Part shown: one piece after another, positions 7,877-15,873 of the stretch
Layout: each line of letters starts with the position of its first letter
Position numbering within the stretch: position 1 is the first letter of the stretch
DNA from: Chloroflexota bacterium
GTDB taxonomy: Bacteria; Chloroflexota; Anaerolineae; JAAYEA01
DNA length: 40,912 nucleotides
Assembly: GCA_019873665.1 (NCBI GenBank)
Contig: JAIOAV010000029.1
Span: 1 to 40,912, forward strand
Reading direction: 5' to 3'
Notes under the pieces: generated by a model
What the model saw: only the letters and a program-made list of their open reading frames with translations
The model's database searches: none
Told to the model about the DNA's origin: nothing
Translations under genes and position numbers: made by a program

Positions 7877-8106
7877 AACCCGCCGCAAGAGAAAACCGCT
7901 GGCCGCTTTCGCGCCTCAGCGGTTTTCCCGTCAAAGGGAACGGGGCTAGGGCGTTTTTTGCTCCAGTTCAGTGCCTGCGTCTGCGTATGCTCGATCGTTG
8001 CTGGCCCAGACAGCCCGCACGACCACTCACACCCAAACATGCCCAGTGCAGCTAACCGGAATCAGCCATAGCCGGCTCAGTCACGCCGCCCACGCTTTCC
8101 CTTCTT
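7851..8106 (-). ncRNA. Candidate structured non-coding RNA of about 255 nt
   Basis: A strong promoter (8113-8140) and a strong terminator (7851-7876) bound a transcript in which no credible protein is encoded: the only open frame runs through the terminator stem and resembles nothing. The transcript can fold locally. Minus-strand GTGC, CTG and TCTG (8020-8004 region) pair with CAGA, CAG and GCAC (7985-7971 region), giving an interrupted 11-bp stem; three hairpins follow before the U-tract. I looked for marks of SRP RNA, tmRNA and RNase P RNA and did not find them. 6S RNA cannot be judged by eye. It lies between divergent ffh and the protease set. Confidence 0.55.
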
Positions 8107-8112
8107 ACTTTT

Positions 8113-8140
8113 ATTGTAACACATTCCCCTCACTTGTCAA
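8113..8140 (-). promoter_or_regulatory. Strong promoter of the candidate non-coding RNA
   Basis: On the minus strand a consensus TTGACA (8140-8135) and TACAAT (8118-8113) are separated by 16 bases, with predicted start near 8106. This is among the closest matches to consensus in the window, consistent with an abundant RNA. Confidence 0.8.
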
Positions 8141-8187
8141 GGGTCTTTTTTCTTCTTTGTCGGGTGCCGGACTCGATCGTGCCATGT

Positions 8188-8216
8188 TTGACGAAAAGCA
8201 CAAAGTGCATTACAAT
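8188..8216 (+). promoter_or_regulatory. Promoter of ffh
   Basis: TTGACG (8188-8193) and TACAAT (8211-8216) are 17 bases apart. The predicted start near 8223 leaves a leader of about 20 bases with GGAAGG before the ATG at 8243. It is divergent from the promoter at 8113-8140. Confidence 0.8.
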
Positions 8217-8242
8217 CAGGCTCTTGAAAATGGAAGGCTGGC

Positions 8243-9565
8243 ATGTTCGAGAATCTGACCGAGAGATTACAGAGCGTTTTTGATAGTCTGGGACGAAAAG
8301 GTGCGCTCACTGAAGCCGATGTGGACAGTGCCTTGCGTGAAGTGCGCATGGCGCTCTTGGAAGCGGACGTCAACTTTCGGGTTGTGAAGGACTTTATAGG
8401 GCGAGTCCGCGAGCGCGCTGTGAACGCCGCCGTTCTCAAAAGCCTGACGCCGGCCCAGCAGGTCATCAAGATCGTCAACGAAGAGCTGATAGCCACGCTC
8501 GGCGAGTCGGGTCGTCTGAACCTCTCGGGCGTCCCGCCACACGTGCTGATGTTGGTGGGCCTGCAAGGCTCCGGCAAGACGACAATGGCGGCCAAACTGG
8601 CGCTCGCGTTGCGCAAGAACGGCCAGCGTCCCCTCCTTGTTGCGGCGGATACGCGACGCCCGGCGGCGATCACGCAACTCGAGGTGCTGGGCAAGCAGAT
8701 TGGCGTGCCGGTGCATAGCGAGGGCACCACGCCACCTCCACCGCAGATTTGTGCCAACGCTGTGCAGCGCGCCAAGGAGAGCGCGTATAGCGTCGTTATC
8801 CTGGATACGTCGGGCCGGCTGCACGTGGATGACGAGCTGATGCAGGAACTGGAGCAGATCAAGCAGCGCGTCTCTCCTGCCGAGGTACTCTTGGTCGTTG
8901 ATGCCATGACCGGCCAGGACGCAGTGCGCGTTGCCGAGTCCTTCCACCAGCGGGTGGGGCTGACCGGCTTGATCCTGACCAAGATAGATGGCGATGCGCG
9001 CGGCGGCGCAGCTTTATCCATCCGCTCCGTCACCGGTGTGCCGATCAAGTATCTCGGCATCGGCGAAAAAACGGATGCATTGGAGTTGTTCCATCCGGAA
9101 CGTATGGCGTCGCGGATTCTCGGCATGGGAGACGTGCTGACGCTCATCGAAAAGGCGCAGAGCAGCTTTGACGAAGCGCAGGCCAAGCGGATGGAGCAGA
9201 AGCTACGCAATGCGACATTTGATTTTGAGGATTTCCTGGAGCAGATGCAGCAAGTCAAACGCATGGGGCCGCTCAGCAGCCTGCTAGAGATGATCCCTGG
9301 CCTTGCTTCCATCAGCCGCCAGCTCCCTGTGGATGCGACAGACGCGCAAATGAAACAGATTGAGGCGATCATCCGTTCTATGACGCGCGAGGAGCGCAAG
9401 ACGCCGTCATTGATCAATGCCAGTCGCAAGCGTCGCATCGCCCGTGGCAGTGGCACGACAGTACAGGATGTCAATCAGCTCTTGCGTCAGTTCCAGGAGA
9501 TGCAGAAGGTTATCAAGCAGCTCAGCAGCAACAAAGGGCGTGGTCTGCTGAGCATGTTTCGCTAG
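8243..9565 (+). CDS. ffh: Signal recognition particle protein Ffh (SRP54)
   Basis: The 440-residue GTPase has the family's usual length and layout. An N-domain helical bundle (about 1-90, with ALLEADVNFRVVKDF) precedes the G domain: GLQGSGKTT at 106-114, AADTRRPAAITQL, DTSGRLH, and TKIDGDARGG. The methionine-rich M domain follows from about 320 (FDFEDFLEQMQQVKRMGPL, then ASRKRRIARGSGTTVQDVNQLL), which binds SRP RNA and signal sequences. With FtsY and SRP RNA it delivers nascent membrane proteins to the translocon. It has its own promoter and begins a run with rpsP, khpA and rimM, the conserved bacterial order. No SRP RNA gene is recognisable in the window. Confidence 0.98.
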   Translation: MFENLTERLQSVFDSLGRKGALTEADVDSALREVRMALLEADVNFRVVKDFIGRVRERAVNAAVLKSLTPAQQVIKIVNEELIATLGESGRLNLSGVPPHVLMLVGLQGSGKTTMAAKLALALRKNGQRPLLVAADTRRPAAITQLEVLGKQIGVPVHSEGTTPPPPQICANAVQRAKESAYSVVILDTSGRLHVDDELMQELEQIKQRVSPAEVLLVVDAMTGQDAVRVAESFHQRVGLTGLILTKIDGDARGGAALSIRSVTGVPIKYLGIGEKTDALELFHPERMASRILGMGDVLTLIEKAQSSFDEAQAKRMEQKLRNATFDFEDFLEQMQQVKRMGPLSSLLEMIPGLASISRQLPVDATDAQMKQIEAIIRSMTREERKTPSLINASRKRRIARGSGTTVQDVNQLLRQFQEMQKVIKQLSSNKGRGLLSMFR

Positions 9566-9590
9566 GCGCTTGTGACAGCCATCATATTGC

Positions 9591-9643
9591 GTAACCTGGC
9601 GGGACCATCCCGCCATCCCGATACTCGTAAGCGCTCAGGTTAC
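9591..9643 (+). other. Structured region between ffh and rpsP
   Basis: GTAACCTG (9591-9598) and CAGGTTAC (9636-9643) are perfectly complementary and enclose a tight hairpin, GGCGGGA/TCCCGCC with a 3-base loop (9598-9614). There is no T-tract, so it is not an ordinary terminator. It could be a processing site or a leader controlling rpsP, whose start is 40 bases downstream. Confidence 0.45.
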
Positions 9644-9682
9644 AGCGCTGCATCCCACCAGATTTCAGAAAGAGGTGATTCC

Positions 9683-9985
9683 GTGATCAAAATCCGTTTG
9701 CGTCGTGTTGGCGCAAAGAAGCAACCGTCGTATCGTATCGTCGTCGCCGATGTCGAATCGCCGCGCGATGGCGCGTTCATCGAGAACATCGGCCAGTATA
9801 ATCCGCGGACAGATCCGCCCACCGTGGTCATCAATGCCGAGCGCGCCCTCTACTGGCTTGGCCAAGGCGCTCAGCCCACTGATGCTGTCGCGCATATGCT
9901 CAGGAAGCAGGGAATTCTGGACAGATTTCAGCAGATGAAGGCCGGCAAGTCCACGGAAGCGGAGGCGGTCGGGGGGCAGGCATAA
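9683..9985 (+). CDS. rpsP: Small ribosomal subunit protein bS16
   Basis: The 100-residue protein starts at GTG 9683, preceded by AGAGGTGA; the frame extends upstream to 9572 but that part matches nothing in S16. The sequence [22 protein letters not shown] and later [27 protein letters not shown] are diagnostic of bS16, an early-assembling protein of the 30S 5' domain. The C-terminal tail ([11 protein letters not shown]) is variable. Its TAA overlaps the ATG of khpA. Confidence 0.97.
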   Translation: MIKIRLRRVGAKKQPSYRIVVADVESPRDGAFIENIGQYNPRTDPPTVVINAERALYWLGQGAQPTDAVAHMLRKQGILDRFQQMKAGKSTEAEAVGGQA

Positions 9986-10227
9986 TGAGCCCAGACCGAA
10001 TCCAGGAGCTCATCGAGTTTGTCGCCAAGTCACTGGTAGATGAGCCTGAAGCGGTTCGCGTCAGCAAGCTGTCCGGTACACACTCCATCGTCTACGAATT
10101 GCACGTGGCGCCGCAGGACATGGGCCGCGTGATCGGCAGAAAGGGGCGCGTGGCCAATGCACTGCGCACGCTGCTTCACGTAACCGCGACACGTGAGGGC
10201 AAGCGGGCGATATTGGAAATCGTGTGA
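9985..10227 (+). CDS. khpA: KH-domain RNA-binding protein KhpA
   Basis: This 80-residue protein is a single KH domain with the IGRKGR loop at 50-55 (GxxG type) after ELHVAPQDMGRV. It is the standard companion between rpsP and rimM in many phyla. KhpA binds RNA, usually with KhpB, and affects cell envelope growth and small RNAs in Firmicutes. Start and stop overlap both neighbours (TAATG with rpsP, GTGA with rimM), indicating translational coupling. Confidence 0.95.
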   Translation: MSPDRIQELIEFVAKSLVDEPEAVRVSKLSGTHSIVYELHVAPQDMGRVIGRKGRVANALRTLLHVTATREGKRAILEIV

Positions 10228-10736
10228 ATAACCAAGACAACGCTCCGGAATATCTCATCATCGGCCAGGTGGTTGGCTCTTGGGGAGTCCGTGGCGAGGC
10301 CAAAGTCAGCATCATCACTGATTTCCCCGAACGTTTCTCTCTGCTCAAGCGGGTCTATCTGGGTGAAGAGCACACGCCGTACAGGGTTCAGCACGCCCGC
10401 CTGCACAAGCAATGGGCGCTGATCAAGTTCGTAGGTGTTGACCGTCCCGCTGATGCCCGCGCCCTGGCTGGGCAGTACATCAGTATCCCCAGCTCGGAGG
10501 CAATGCCTCTGGCGGAGGGCGAGTACTATGAGCACCAGATTTTGGGCCTGGCAGTGTGGACGAATGAGGGGGAATACTTGGGGCGCATCAAGGAAATCCT
10601 CTTTACCGGCAGCAATGATGTGTACGTGGTGCGGGGGGATACGGAGCTCCTGATCCCTGCCCTGAAGGATGTGGTGCTGCAGGTTGATCTGGATCAGGGG
10701 CGGATGGTTGTTCACCTGTTAGAGGGATTGCGGTAG
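10224..10736 (+). CDS. rimM: Ribosome maturation factor RimM
   Basis: The 170-residue protein starts at GTG 10224 overlapping the khpA stop. The N-terminal RimM barrel has IIGQVVGSWGVRGEAKV; the C-terminal PRC-barrel has YYEHQILGLAVWTNEGEYLG, IKEILFTGSNDVYVV and LIPALKDVV. RimM assists maturation of the 30S head and binds uS19. In many bacteria trmD and rplS follow; here a terminator and dprA follow instead. Confidence 0.96.
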   Translation: MNNQDNAPEYLIIGQVVGSWGVRGEAKVSIITDFPERFSLLKRVYLGEEHTPYRVQHARLHKQWALIKFVGVDRPADARALAGQYISIPSSEAMPLAEGEYYEHQILGLAVWTNEGEYLGRIKEILFTGSNDVYVVRGDTELLIPALKDVVLQVDLDQGRMVVHLLEGLR

Positions 10737-10770
10737 AGGCCGGACGGCATTTCCGCTCGGCCTCTTTTTC
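10736..10770 (+). terminator. Rho-independent terminator after rimM
   Basis: GAGGCCG (10736-10742) pairs with CGGCCTC (10758-10764) and is followed by TTTTT. The stem begins on the last base of the rimM stop codon. It separates the ribosomal genes from dprA. Confidence 0.85.
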
Positions 10771-10788
10771 CTTTGGCGAGAAGCCGGG

Positions 10789-11901
10789 ATGAGCGATAAA
10801 CGGTACTGGTTGGGCTTTAACATCGTCCCGCGTATCGGCCCGATGCGCCTGCGTGCGCTGCTGGCCTTTTTCGGCAGCCTGGAGGCCGCCTGGCATGCGG
10901 ACCCCTCACAACTGGCAGCCACTGGCCTGGATCGGCGCGCACTAGAGAACCTGTTGCACACGCGGGCCACCATCTCGCTGGATGAGGAGATGGAGAAGGT
11001 GCAGCGTGCTGGTGTCCAGATGTTGACGTGGGATGACGCCGTATACCCGCGTCTGCTGCGCGAGATTGACGACGCACCGCCCGTGCTGTATGTGCGTGGG
11101 GAGCTGCAGCCGGCGGACGAGTTCGCCATCGCCATCGTCGGCACGCGTCATGCCACCACCTACGGGCGCGAAGCTGCTCACCAGCTCGCCGCTGAACTCG
11201 CGCGTCGCCAGATCACCATCATCAGCGGTTTGGCGCGTGGCATTGATTCTGAGGCTCACAAGGCCGCGTTGCAGGCGGGAGGGCGTACCATCGCGGTGCT
11301 GGGTTGTGGTGTGGATATCATCTACCCGCCGGAGAACCGCGTCCTGGCGGAGAGGATCATGGCGAGCGGTGCGCTGGTCTCCGACTATCCGCTTGGCACG
11401 AAACCCGAAGCAGGCAATTTCCCGCCGCGCAATCGCATCATCAGTGGGCTATCGCTCGGCACCGTGGTCGTAGAAGGCGATGAGAACAGCGGCGCGCTCA
11501 TCACCGCGCGCTTTGCACTAGAGCAAAACCGCGAGGTGTTTGCGGTGCCGGGTAACGTTACTTACAGGCACTCCAGCGGCACCAACCGCCTGATCCGCGA
11601 TGGCGAGGCCAAACTCATTATGTCTGTGGATGACATTCTCGATGAGCTCAACCTGACGATGGTCAGCCAACAGGCGGAGGTGCGCGAGATCGCGCCGGAG
11701 AACCAGACCGAGGCGCTTTTGCTGCAACACCTCTCTGCCGAGCCAACGCACGTGGACGACATCTGCCGCGCCGTCAAGCTCCCAATCGCCGAGGTGACCA
11801 GCGCGCTGACGCTCATGGAGCTCAAGGGTATGGTGCGGCAGGTGGGCGGTATGCAGTACATAGTAGCCCATAGTGGCCGCCGCGTGGGCAAAGGAGACTA
11901 A
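10789..11901 (+). CDS. dprA: DNA-processing protein DprA (Smf)
   Basis: The 370-residue protein has an N-terminal SAM/HhH-like segment (NIVPRIGPMRLRALLAFFG), the Rossmann-type core (IAIVGTRHATTYG at 114-126, ISGLARGIDSEAHKAAL, VLGCGVDIIYP, NFPPRNRIISGLS at 210-222) and a C-terminal winged-helix domain (about 305-358). DprA loads RecA on incoming single-stranded DNA in natural transformation. The strand VVVEGDENSGALITA is slightly unlike the common VVVEA form but keeps the SGAL loop. No other competence gene is visible, though many bacteria keep dprA alone. It is followed after 42 bases by manC. Confidence 0.95.
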   Translation: MSDKRYWLGFNIVPRIGPMRLRALLAFFGSLEAAWHADPSQLAATGLDRRALENLLHTRATISLDEEMEKVQRAGVQMLTWDDAVYPRLLREIDDAPPVLYVRGELQPADEFAIAIVGTRHATTYGREAAHQLAAELARRQITIISGLARGIDSEAHKAALQAGGRTIAVLGCGVDIIYPPENRVLAERIMASGALVSDYPLGTKPEAGNFPPRNRIISGLSLGTVVVEGDENSGALITARFALEQNREVFAVPGNVTYRHSSGTNRLIRDGEAKLIMSVDDILDELNLTMVSQQAEVREIAPENQTEALLLQHLSAEPTHVDDICRAVKLPIAEVTSALTLMELKGMVRQVGGMQYIVAHSGRRVGKGD

Positions 11902-11943
11902 CACACCAGAGTGCCGAGCCAGCGCTCCGGTGAGGAGGAGATC

Positions 11944-13035
11944 ATGTATGTCGTGATTCTGGCAGGCGGCAGCGGCACGCGTCTCTGGCCGCGCAGCCGG
12001 CAATCCAGGCCCAAGCAGCTTTTGGACATCGTCGGGCAGCACACGATGCTACAGAAGACTGTCATGCGCATCCAGCCCCTGGTCCCGGCGGAGCGCATCC
12101 TGATCATGACGGGGCAAGAATATGCGGAGATGGTGCAAGAGCAGTTACCGGAGCTTCCCCGGGAGAATATCGTCGCCGAGCCCTCGGCACGTGGCACCGC
12201 GCCTTGCTCCGGCCTGGCGGCCGTGCGCCTGGAGTATCTGGCGGGCGATGACGTCATCGTCCAGCTACACGCGGACGCGCATATCGAGAAAGAAGAGGTC
12301 TTCCGCGATGTCATCGGGGTTGCGGCACAGGTGGCGGACGAGGGGCATCTGGTAACGGTGGGGATCGTGCCGCGCTCTCCCGACACGGGCTTGGGCTACA
12401 TCCAGCGCGGCGATGTGCTCCGCACCTATCGCGTCGGCCCGCATCGCGCCGAACATACAGCGTATCGGGTGCGGCGCTTTGCCGAAAAGCCGGATGCTGC
12501 CACCGCTGTGCAGTTTGTGCAGAGTGGCGAATACTACTGGAACAGTGGCATATTCGCCTGGCGGATCTCGCGCATCCTGGCCGAGTTCGAGCGTTGCGAG
12601 CCGCGCCTTTACGCGCAGCTCCGCGAGATACAGGCTTCCTTTGGCACGCCGGATGAGATGGCCGCGACACGTCGCATCTGGGAGACTATCCAGCCGCAGA
12701 GCATTGACGTGGGCGTGATGGAAAAAGCGGAGGATGTGGCGGTGGTCCCTGCCGATATCGGCTGGAGCGATGTCGGGAACTGGCAGAGCCTCGCCGAGAT
12801 CCTCGCCCCCGGCGGTCAGGAGAACGTCGTGCTGGGGCAGGGATCTCCTCTGCTAGCGGATACCAGCGGATCGCTGATCTACTCGGGTAACCGCCTCGTT
12901 GCCGCGCTCGGGCTGGAGAATATGGTCATTGTGGATACTGAAGATGTCATCCTGATCTGCCCAAAGGAGCGGGCCCAGGATGTCAAGAAGTTGGTTGACC
13001 GACTCCGCCAGGAGGGGCGCACCCGCTACCTCTAG
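11944..13035 (+). CDS. manC: Mannose-1-phosphate guanylyltransferase
   Basis: The 363-residue protein starts at ATG 11944 after GAGGAGGAG; translation upstream adds residues unlike the family. The nucleotidyltransferase signature GGSGTRLWPRSR (8-19) with SRPKQLL, then HADAHI, GLGYI, FAEKPD and YYWNSGIF, identify the GDP-mannose pyrophosphorylase type. VMEKAEDVAVVPADIGWSDVG completes the active site. It makes GDP-mannose from GTP and mannose-1-phosphate for glycans. The short length shows there is no fused phosphomannose isomerase domain. Confidence 0.93.
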   Translation: MYVVILAGGSGTRLWPRSRQSRPKQLLDIVGQHTMLQKTVMRIQPLVPAERILIMTGQEYAEMVQEQLPELPRENIVAEPSARGTAPCSGLAAVRLEYLAGDDVIVQLHADAHIEKEEVFRDVIGVAAQVADEGHLVTVGIVPRSPDTGLGYIQRGDVLRTYRVGPHRAEHTAYRVRRFAEKPDAATAVQFVQSGEYYWNSGIFAWRISRILAEFERCEPRLYAQLREIQASFGTPDEMAATRRIWETIQPQSIDVGVMEKAEDVAVVPADIGWSDVGNWQSLAEILAPGGQENVVLGQGSPLLADTSGSLIYSGNRLVAALGLENMVIVDTEDVILICPKERAQDVKKLVDRLRQEGRTRYL

Positions 13036-13165
13036 TTACGTCCGTGTACAGCCACCAGACAGGATCCGTGATCTGGTTCGCGCGATGATAATCCATAACA
13101 CGGAGCGCAGAGAAGGGCTTGTCCTCACTCTGCGTTCTTGGCATCTGGCGAGATGAGGGGTGAAC

Positions 13166-14440
13166 ATGCACGCCGAAATCGTAACGACTGGCACAGAGCT
13201 CTTGCTTGGCGAGATCGTGGATACCAATGCCGCGTATATCGCGCGGCAACTGCGCAACATCGGGTTGAATCTCTTCTACAAGACCACTGTCGGCGACAAC
13301 GAGGAGCGGATGACGGCGGTGCTGCGACAAGCGCTGCAGCGCTCGGATGTCATCATCGTTAGCGGCGGCCTGGGCCCGACGGTGGATGATGTCACGCGCG
13401 AGGCGGTAGCCGCGGCCACCGGCCGCAAGCTGGTGCTGGACGAGGCGCTTCTTGCCTCCATCGAGCGGCACTATGCGCGCTGGGGGCGCGCCATGAGCGA
13501 GAACAACCGTCGCCAGGCTTACAAGCCGGAGGGGGCGTTGGGGATCGAGAACCCGGTAGGCACCGCGCCGATCTTTGCCCTTGAGCACGAGGGCAAGTTG
13601 ATCGTCGTGCTGCCTGGCGTGCCGCGCGAGATGAAGTACCTGCTGGACAACGTGGTGTTGCCGTATCTTAAAGAAAAACTGCATCTGACTGACGTGATCA
13701 TCACCCGCAACCTGCGCACGTGCGCCATTGGCGAGAGCAACGTTGATCAGCTCATAGGCGATCTTGAGCGCGAATCGAATCCCACGGTCGGCCTCGCCGC
13801 GCATCCGGGCCAGACTGCCGTGCGCCTCACGGCCAAGGCGCGCAGTGAAGCGGAGGCACTGCGCCTGCTCGATGAGATGGAGGCCCGGGTGCGGGAACGG
13901 CTGGGCGATGTGATTTACGGCGTGGACAATGATACCCTGGAGGGGGTGGTCGTGCGCCTTCTCCGCGAAAAGGGGCTGACGTTGGCGCTGGTCGAGACGA
14001 ACACGCGCGGTCGCCTGGCGCACGACATCACCAGCACGCCGGATGGCCTGGCGGTCGTCAAGGGGACGCTGATCGCCTCTTCGGACGATGCTTTGCAGCG
14101 CAGCTTTGACCTGCCGGCAGAGGCAGTGGCGGATCCGTCTCCCTATAGCCCGCTGAAGGCGGCAGCGGTGGCAGCTGCGGCGCGCAAGACATACGATGCC
14201 GACATCGGCCTGGCGGTGCTAGGCACGTATGGCGCAGAGGAGGGGCCCTATGGCCGCGTGGCGGGCAATACCTGTATCGGCCTCGCCGCGCCGGATGGCG
14301 TCTGGACGCGCGACTATGCGATGGGTGGTCAGGACGAGACCGCGCAGATCTGGGTGGCCGTCCGCGCCCTGGACACGCTACGCCGCTATCTGCTGGGATT
14401 GCGGCTTTCGCCGGATGTGCCGACAGTGCGGCAGCACTAG
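13166..14440 (+). CDS. cinA: CinA-like protein with a degenerate nicotinamide-nucleotide amidase domain
   Basis: The 424-residue protein starts at ATG 13166 after GAGGGGTGA; a GTG two codons upstream overlaps that site. The N-terminal COG1058/MoaB-like domain is intact: EIVTTGTELLLGEIVDTNAAYIA, then VSGGLGPTVDDVTREA and LPGVPREM. The C-terminal domain (about 255-415) aligns with PncC amidase, but the catalytic ESCTGG motif reads ETNTRG at 277-282, replacing the nucleophilic Ser with Thr, and the following Y-x4-K segment reads ASSDDALQ without the Lys. Residues such as GPYGRVAGNTCIGLA remain. NMN deamidase activity is therefore doubtful, while the ADP-ribose pyrophosphatase-like half may work. 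Confidence 0.88.
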   Translation: MHAEIVTTGTELLLGEIVDTNAAYIARQLRNIGLNLFYKTTVGDNEERMTAVLRQALQRSDVIIVSGGLGPTVDDVTREAVAAATGRKLVLDEALLASIERHYARWGRAMSENNRRQAYKPEGALGIENPVGTAPIFALEHEGKLIVVLPGVPREMKYLLDNVVLPYLKEKLHLTDVIITRNLRTCAIGESNVDQLIGDLERESNPTVGLAAHPGQTAVRLTAKARSEAEALRLLDEMEARVRERLGDVIYGVDNDTLEGVVVRLLREKGLTLALVETNTRGRLAHDITSTPDGLAVVKGTLIASSDDALQRSFDLPAEAVADPSPYSPLKAAAVAAAARKTYDADIGLAVLGTYGAEEGPYGRVAGNTCIGLAAPDGVWTRDYAMGGQDETAQIWVAVRALDTLRRYLLGLRLSPDVPTVRQH

Positions 14441-14503
14441 GTATGCACGTGCCCTGAGAGGATTTGGCATGGCGAAGAAGCATCTGGACGCGATTACATG
14501 GCT

Positions 14504-15865
14504 CTACCGCTCCGCCCGCGCCGCCATCTCCGTGCTGATCCGCTGATGCCGCCGCAAGACAGGCTCTAGCTCCAGGGTCCGCAGTTCGCCTCCCTCGACC
14601 ACGACCTGTCCATTGATGACCGATAGGTCCACGTTTGTCGGATGGCAGAAGAGGAGCGCGCCCAGCGGGTCGTGCCAGGCGCCAGCGTATTCCAGCCGAT
14701 CCAGACGGAAGCCGATCAGGTCCGCTGCCATACCCGCCGCCAGCGCGCCGATATCATCGCGCCCCAGGAGGGAAGCTCCGCCGCGCGTCGCCAGTTCCAA
14801 TGCCGTGCGCGCGCTGAGCGCATCGGCGCCATGCGCTACGCGTTGCAGCAGCATCGTCAGCCGCGCCTCGCCCAACAGGTGCGCCGCATCGTTGGAGGCG
14901 CTGCCGTCCACCGCCAGACCCACCCGCACACCCCGCGCCACCATCTCCTGAATTGGCGCGATGCCGGAGCCGAGGCGCATGTTGGAGCCGGGGCAGTGCG
15001 CCACGCCGGTGCGCGTCGCCGCGAGCGTCGCGATATCGCCGCCGGCGAAATGGACGCCATGCGCGTACCAGACATCCTCTCCCAGCCAGCCAGTGTCCGC
15101 CGCATACTCCAGCGGCGTGCGGCCAAACATCTGCCGGCAGAACGCCTCCTCGTCCTGTGTCTCTGCCAGATGCGTATGCAGCAGGACGCGCCGCGCCCGC
15201 GCTAACTCTGCGGAGCGTCGCATCAGTTCTGTTGTTACCGAGAAGGGAGAGCAGGGGCCGACGGCGATGCGGCACATGGCATAGCGCGCCGGGTCGTGAA
15301 AGCGACCAATGACCCGTGCCGTGTCGGCCAGGATGTCATCCTCGTCTTCCACTACCCAGTCGGGCGGCAAGCCGCCTTCCTCCTCACCCAGCGACATGCT
15401 GCCACGGCACGGGTGAAAGCGCACGCCGATCTCCTGTGCCGCCTGGATCGTCACGTCGAGATTCGTGTCGTTGGGGTAGATGTAGAGGTGGTCAGTGGTG
15501 GTGGTGCAGCCGGAAAGGACCAGCTCGGCCAGGCCGACGAGCGCGCTCACGTAGACCGCCTCCGCTGTGAGCTGGCCCCAGAGCGGATAGAGCGTCTGCA
15601 GCCAACCGAACAACGGGGCATCCTGCGCCGCCGGCAAAGCGCGGGTGAGGTTCTGATAGAGATGATGGTGCGTGTTGACCAGGCCCGGCAGTATGATCAA
15701 ATCTCGCCCATCCATCACCCGGTCGGCGGTGGCGGACAGCGTCTCTGCCGGGCCGATGCCCGCGATCACGGGTCCCTCGATCAGCAGCGATACATGCTGG
15801 AACTCGCGACGCTCCGCATCCATCGTCGCGAGGTAGGCGATATCCTTGATGAGCAATGATGCCAT
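14504..15865 (-). CDS. 8-oxoguanine deaminase (amidohydrolase superfamily)
   Basis: The 453-residue protein has the layout of Pseudomonas-type 8-oxoguanine deaminase, which turns 8-oxoguanine into urate plus ammonia. Metal-site residues are His66 and His68 in NTHHHLYQNL, His232 in HTHLAE, His269 in YAHGVHF and Asp320 in AVDGSASND. The segments RGSMSLGEEEGGLPPD, GPCSPFSVT and CPGSNMRLGSGIAP closely follow that enzyme and the related atrazine-chlorohydrolase group. The start is ATG 15865 with AAGGGGC before it. A related aminohydrolase of triazine type (AtzB-like) is the main alternative. It starts 8 bases after the UlaG-like gene stops, so they form one operon. Confidence 0.88.
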   Translation of the reverse strand: MASLLIKDIAYLATMDAERREFQHVSLLIEGPVIAGIGPAETLSATADRVMDGRDLIILPGLVNTHHHLYQNLTRALPAAQDAPLFGWLQTLYPLWGQLTAEAVYVSALVGLAELVLSGCTTTTDHLYIYPNDTNLDVTIQAAQEIGVRFHPCRGSMSLGEEEGGLPPDWVVEDEDDILADTARVIGRFHDPARYAMCRIAVGPCSPFSVTTELMRRSAELARARRVLLHTHLAETQDEEAFCRQMFGRTPLEYAADTGWLGEDVWYAHGVHFAGGDIATLAATRTGVAHCPGSNMRLGSGIAPIQEMVARGVRVGLAVDGSASNDAAHLLGEARLTMLLQRVAHGADALSARTALELATRGGASLLGRDDIGALAAGMAADLIGFRLDRLEYAGAWHDPLGALLFCHPTNVDLSVINGQVVVEGGELRTLELEPVLRRHQRISTEMAARAER

Positions 15866-15873
15866 GTCGCCCC

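Noticed and set aside
7828-8040. 70-codon open frame on the minus strand inside the candidate RNA
   Set aside because: It runs through the terminator stem and T-tract, has no good ribosome-binding site and resembles no protein family.
7851-8106. SRP RNA, tmRNA or RNase P RNA as identity of the candidate RNA
   Set aside because: The conserved GGAAG-type SRP loop, the tmRNA ends and tag frame, and the RNase P core motif are not seen.
8137-9474. Long open frame antisense to ffh
   Set aside because: It is a shadow of the GC-rich ffh codons, rich in Ser, Arg and Cys with no recognisable motif.
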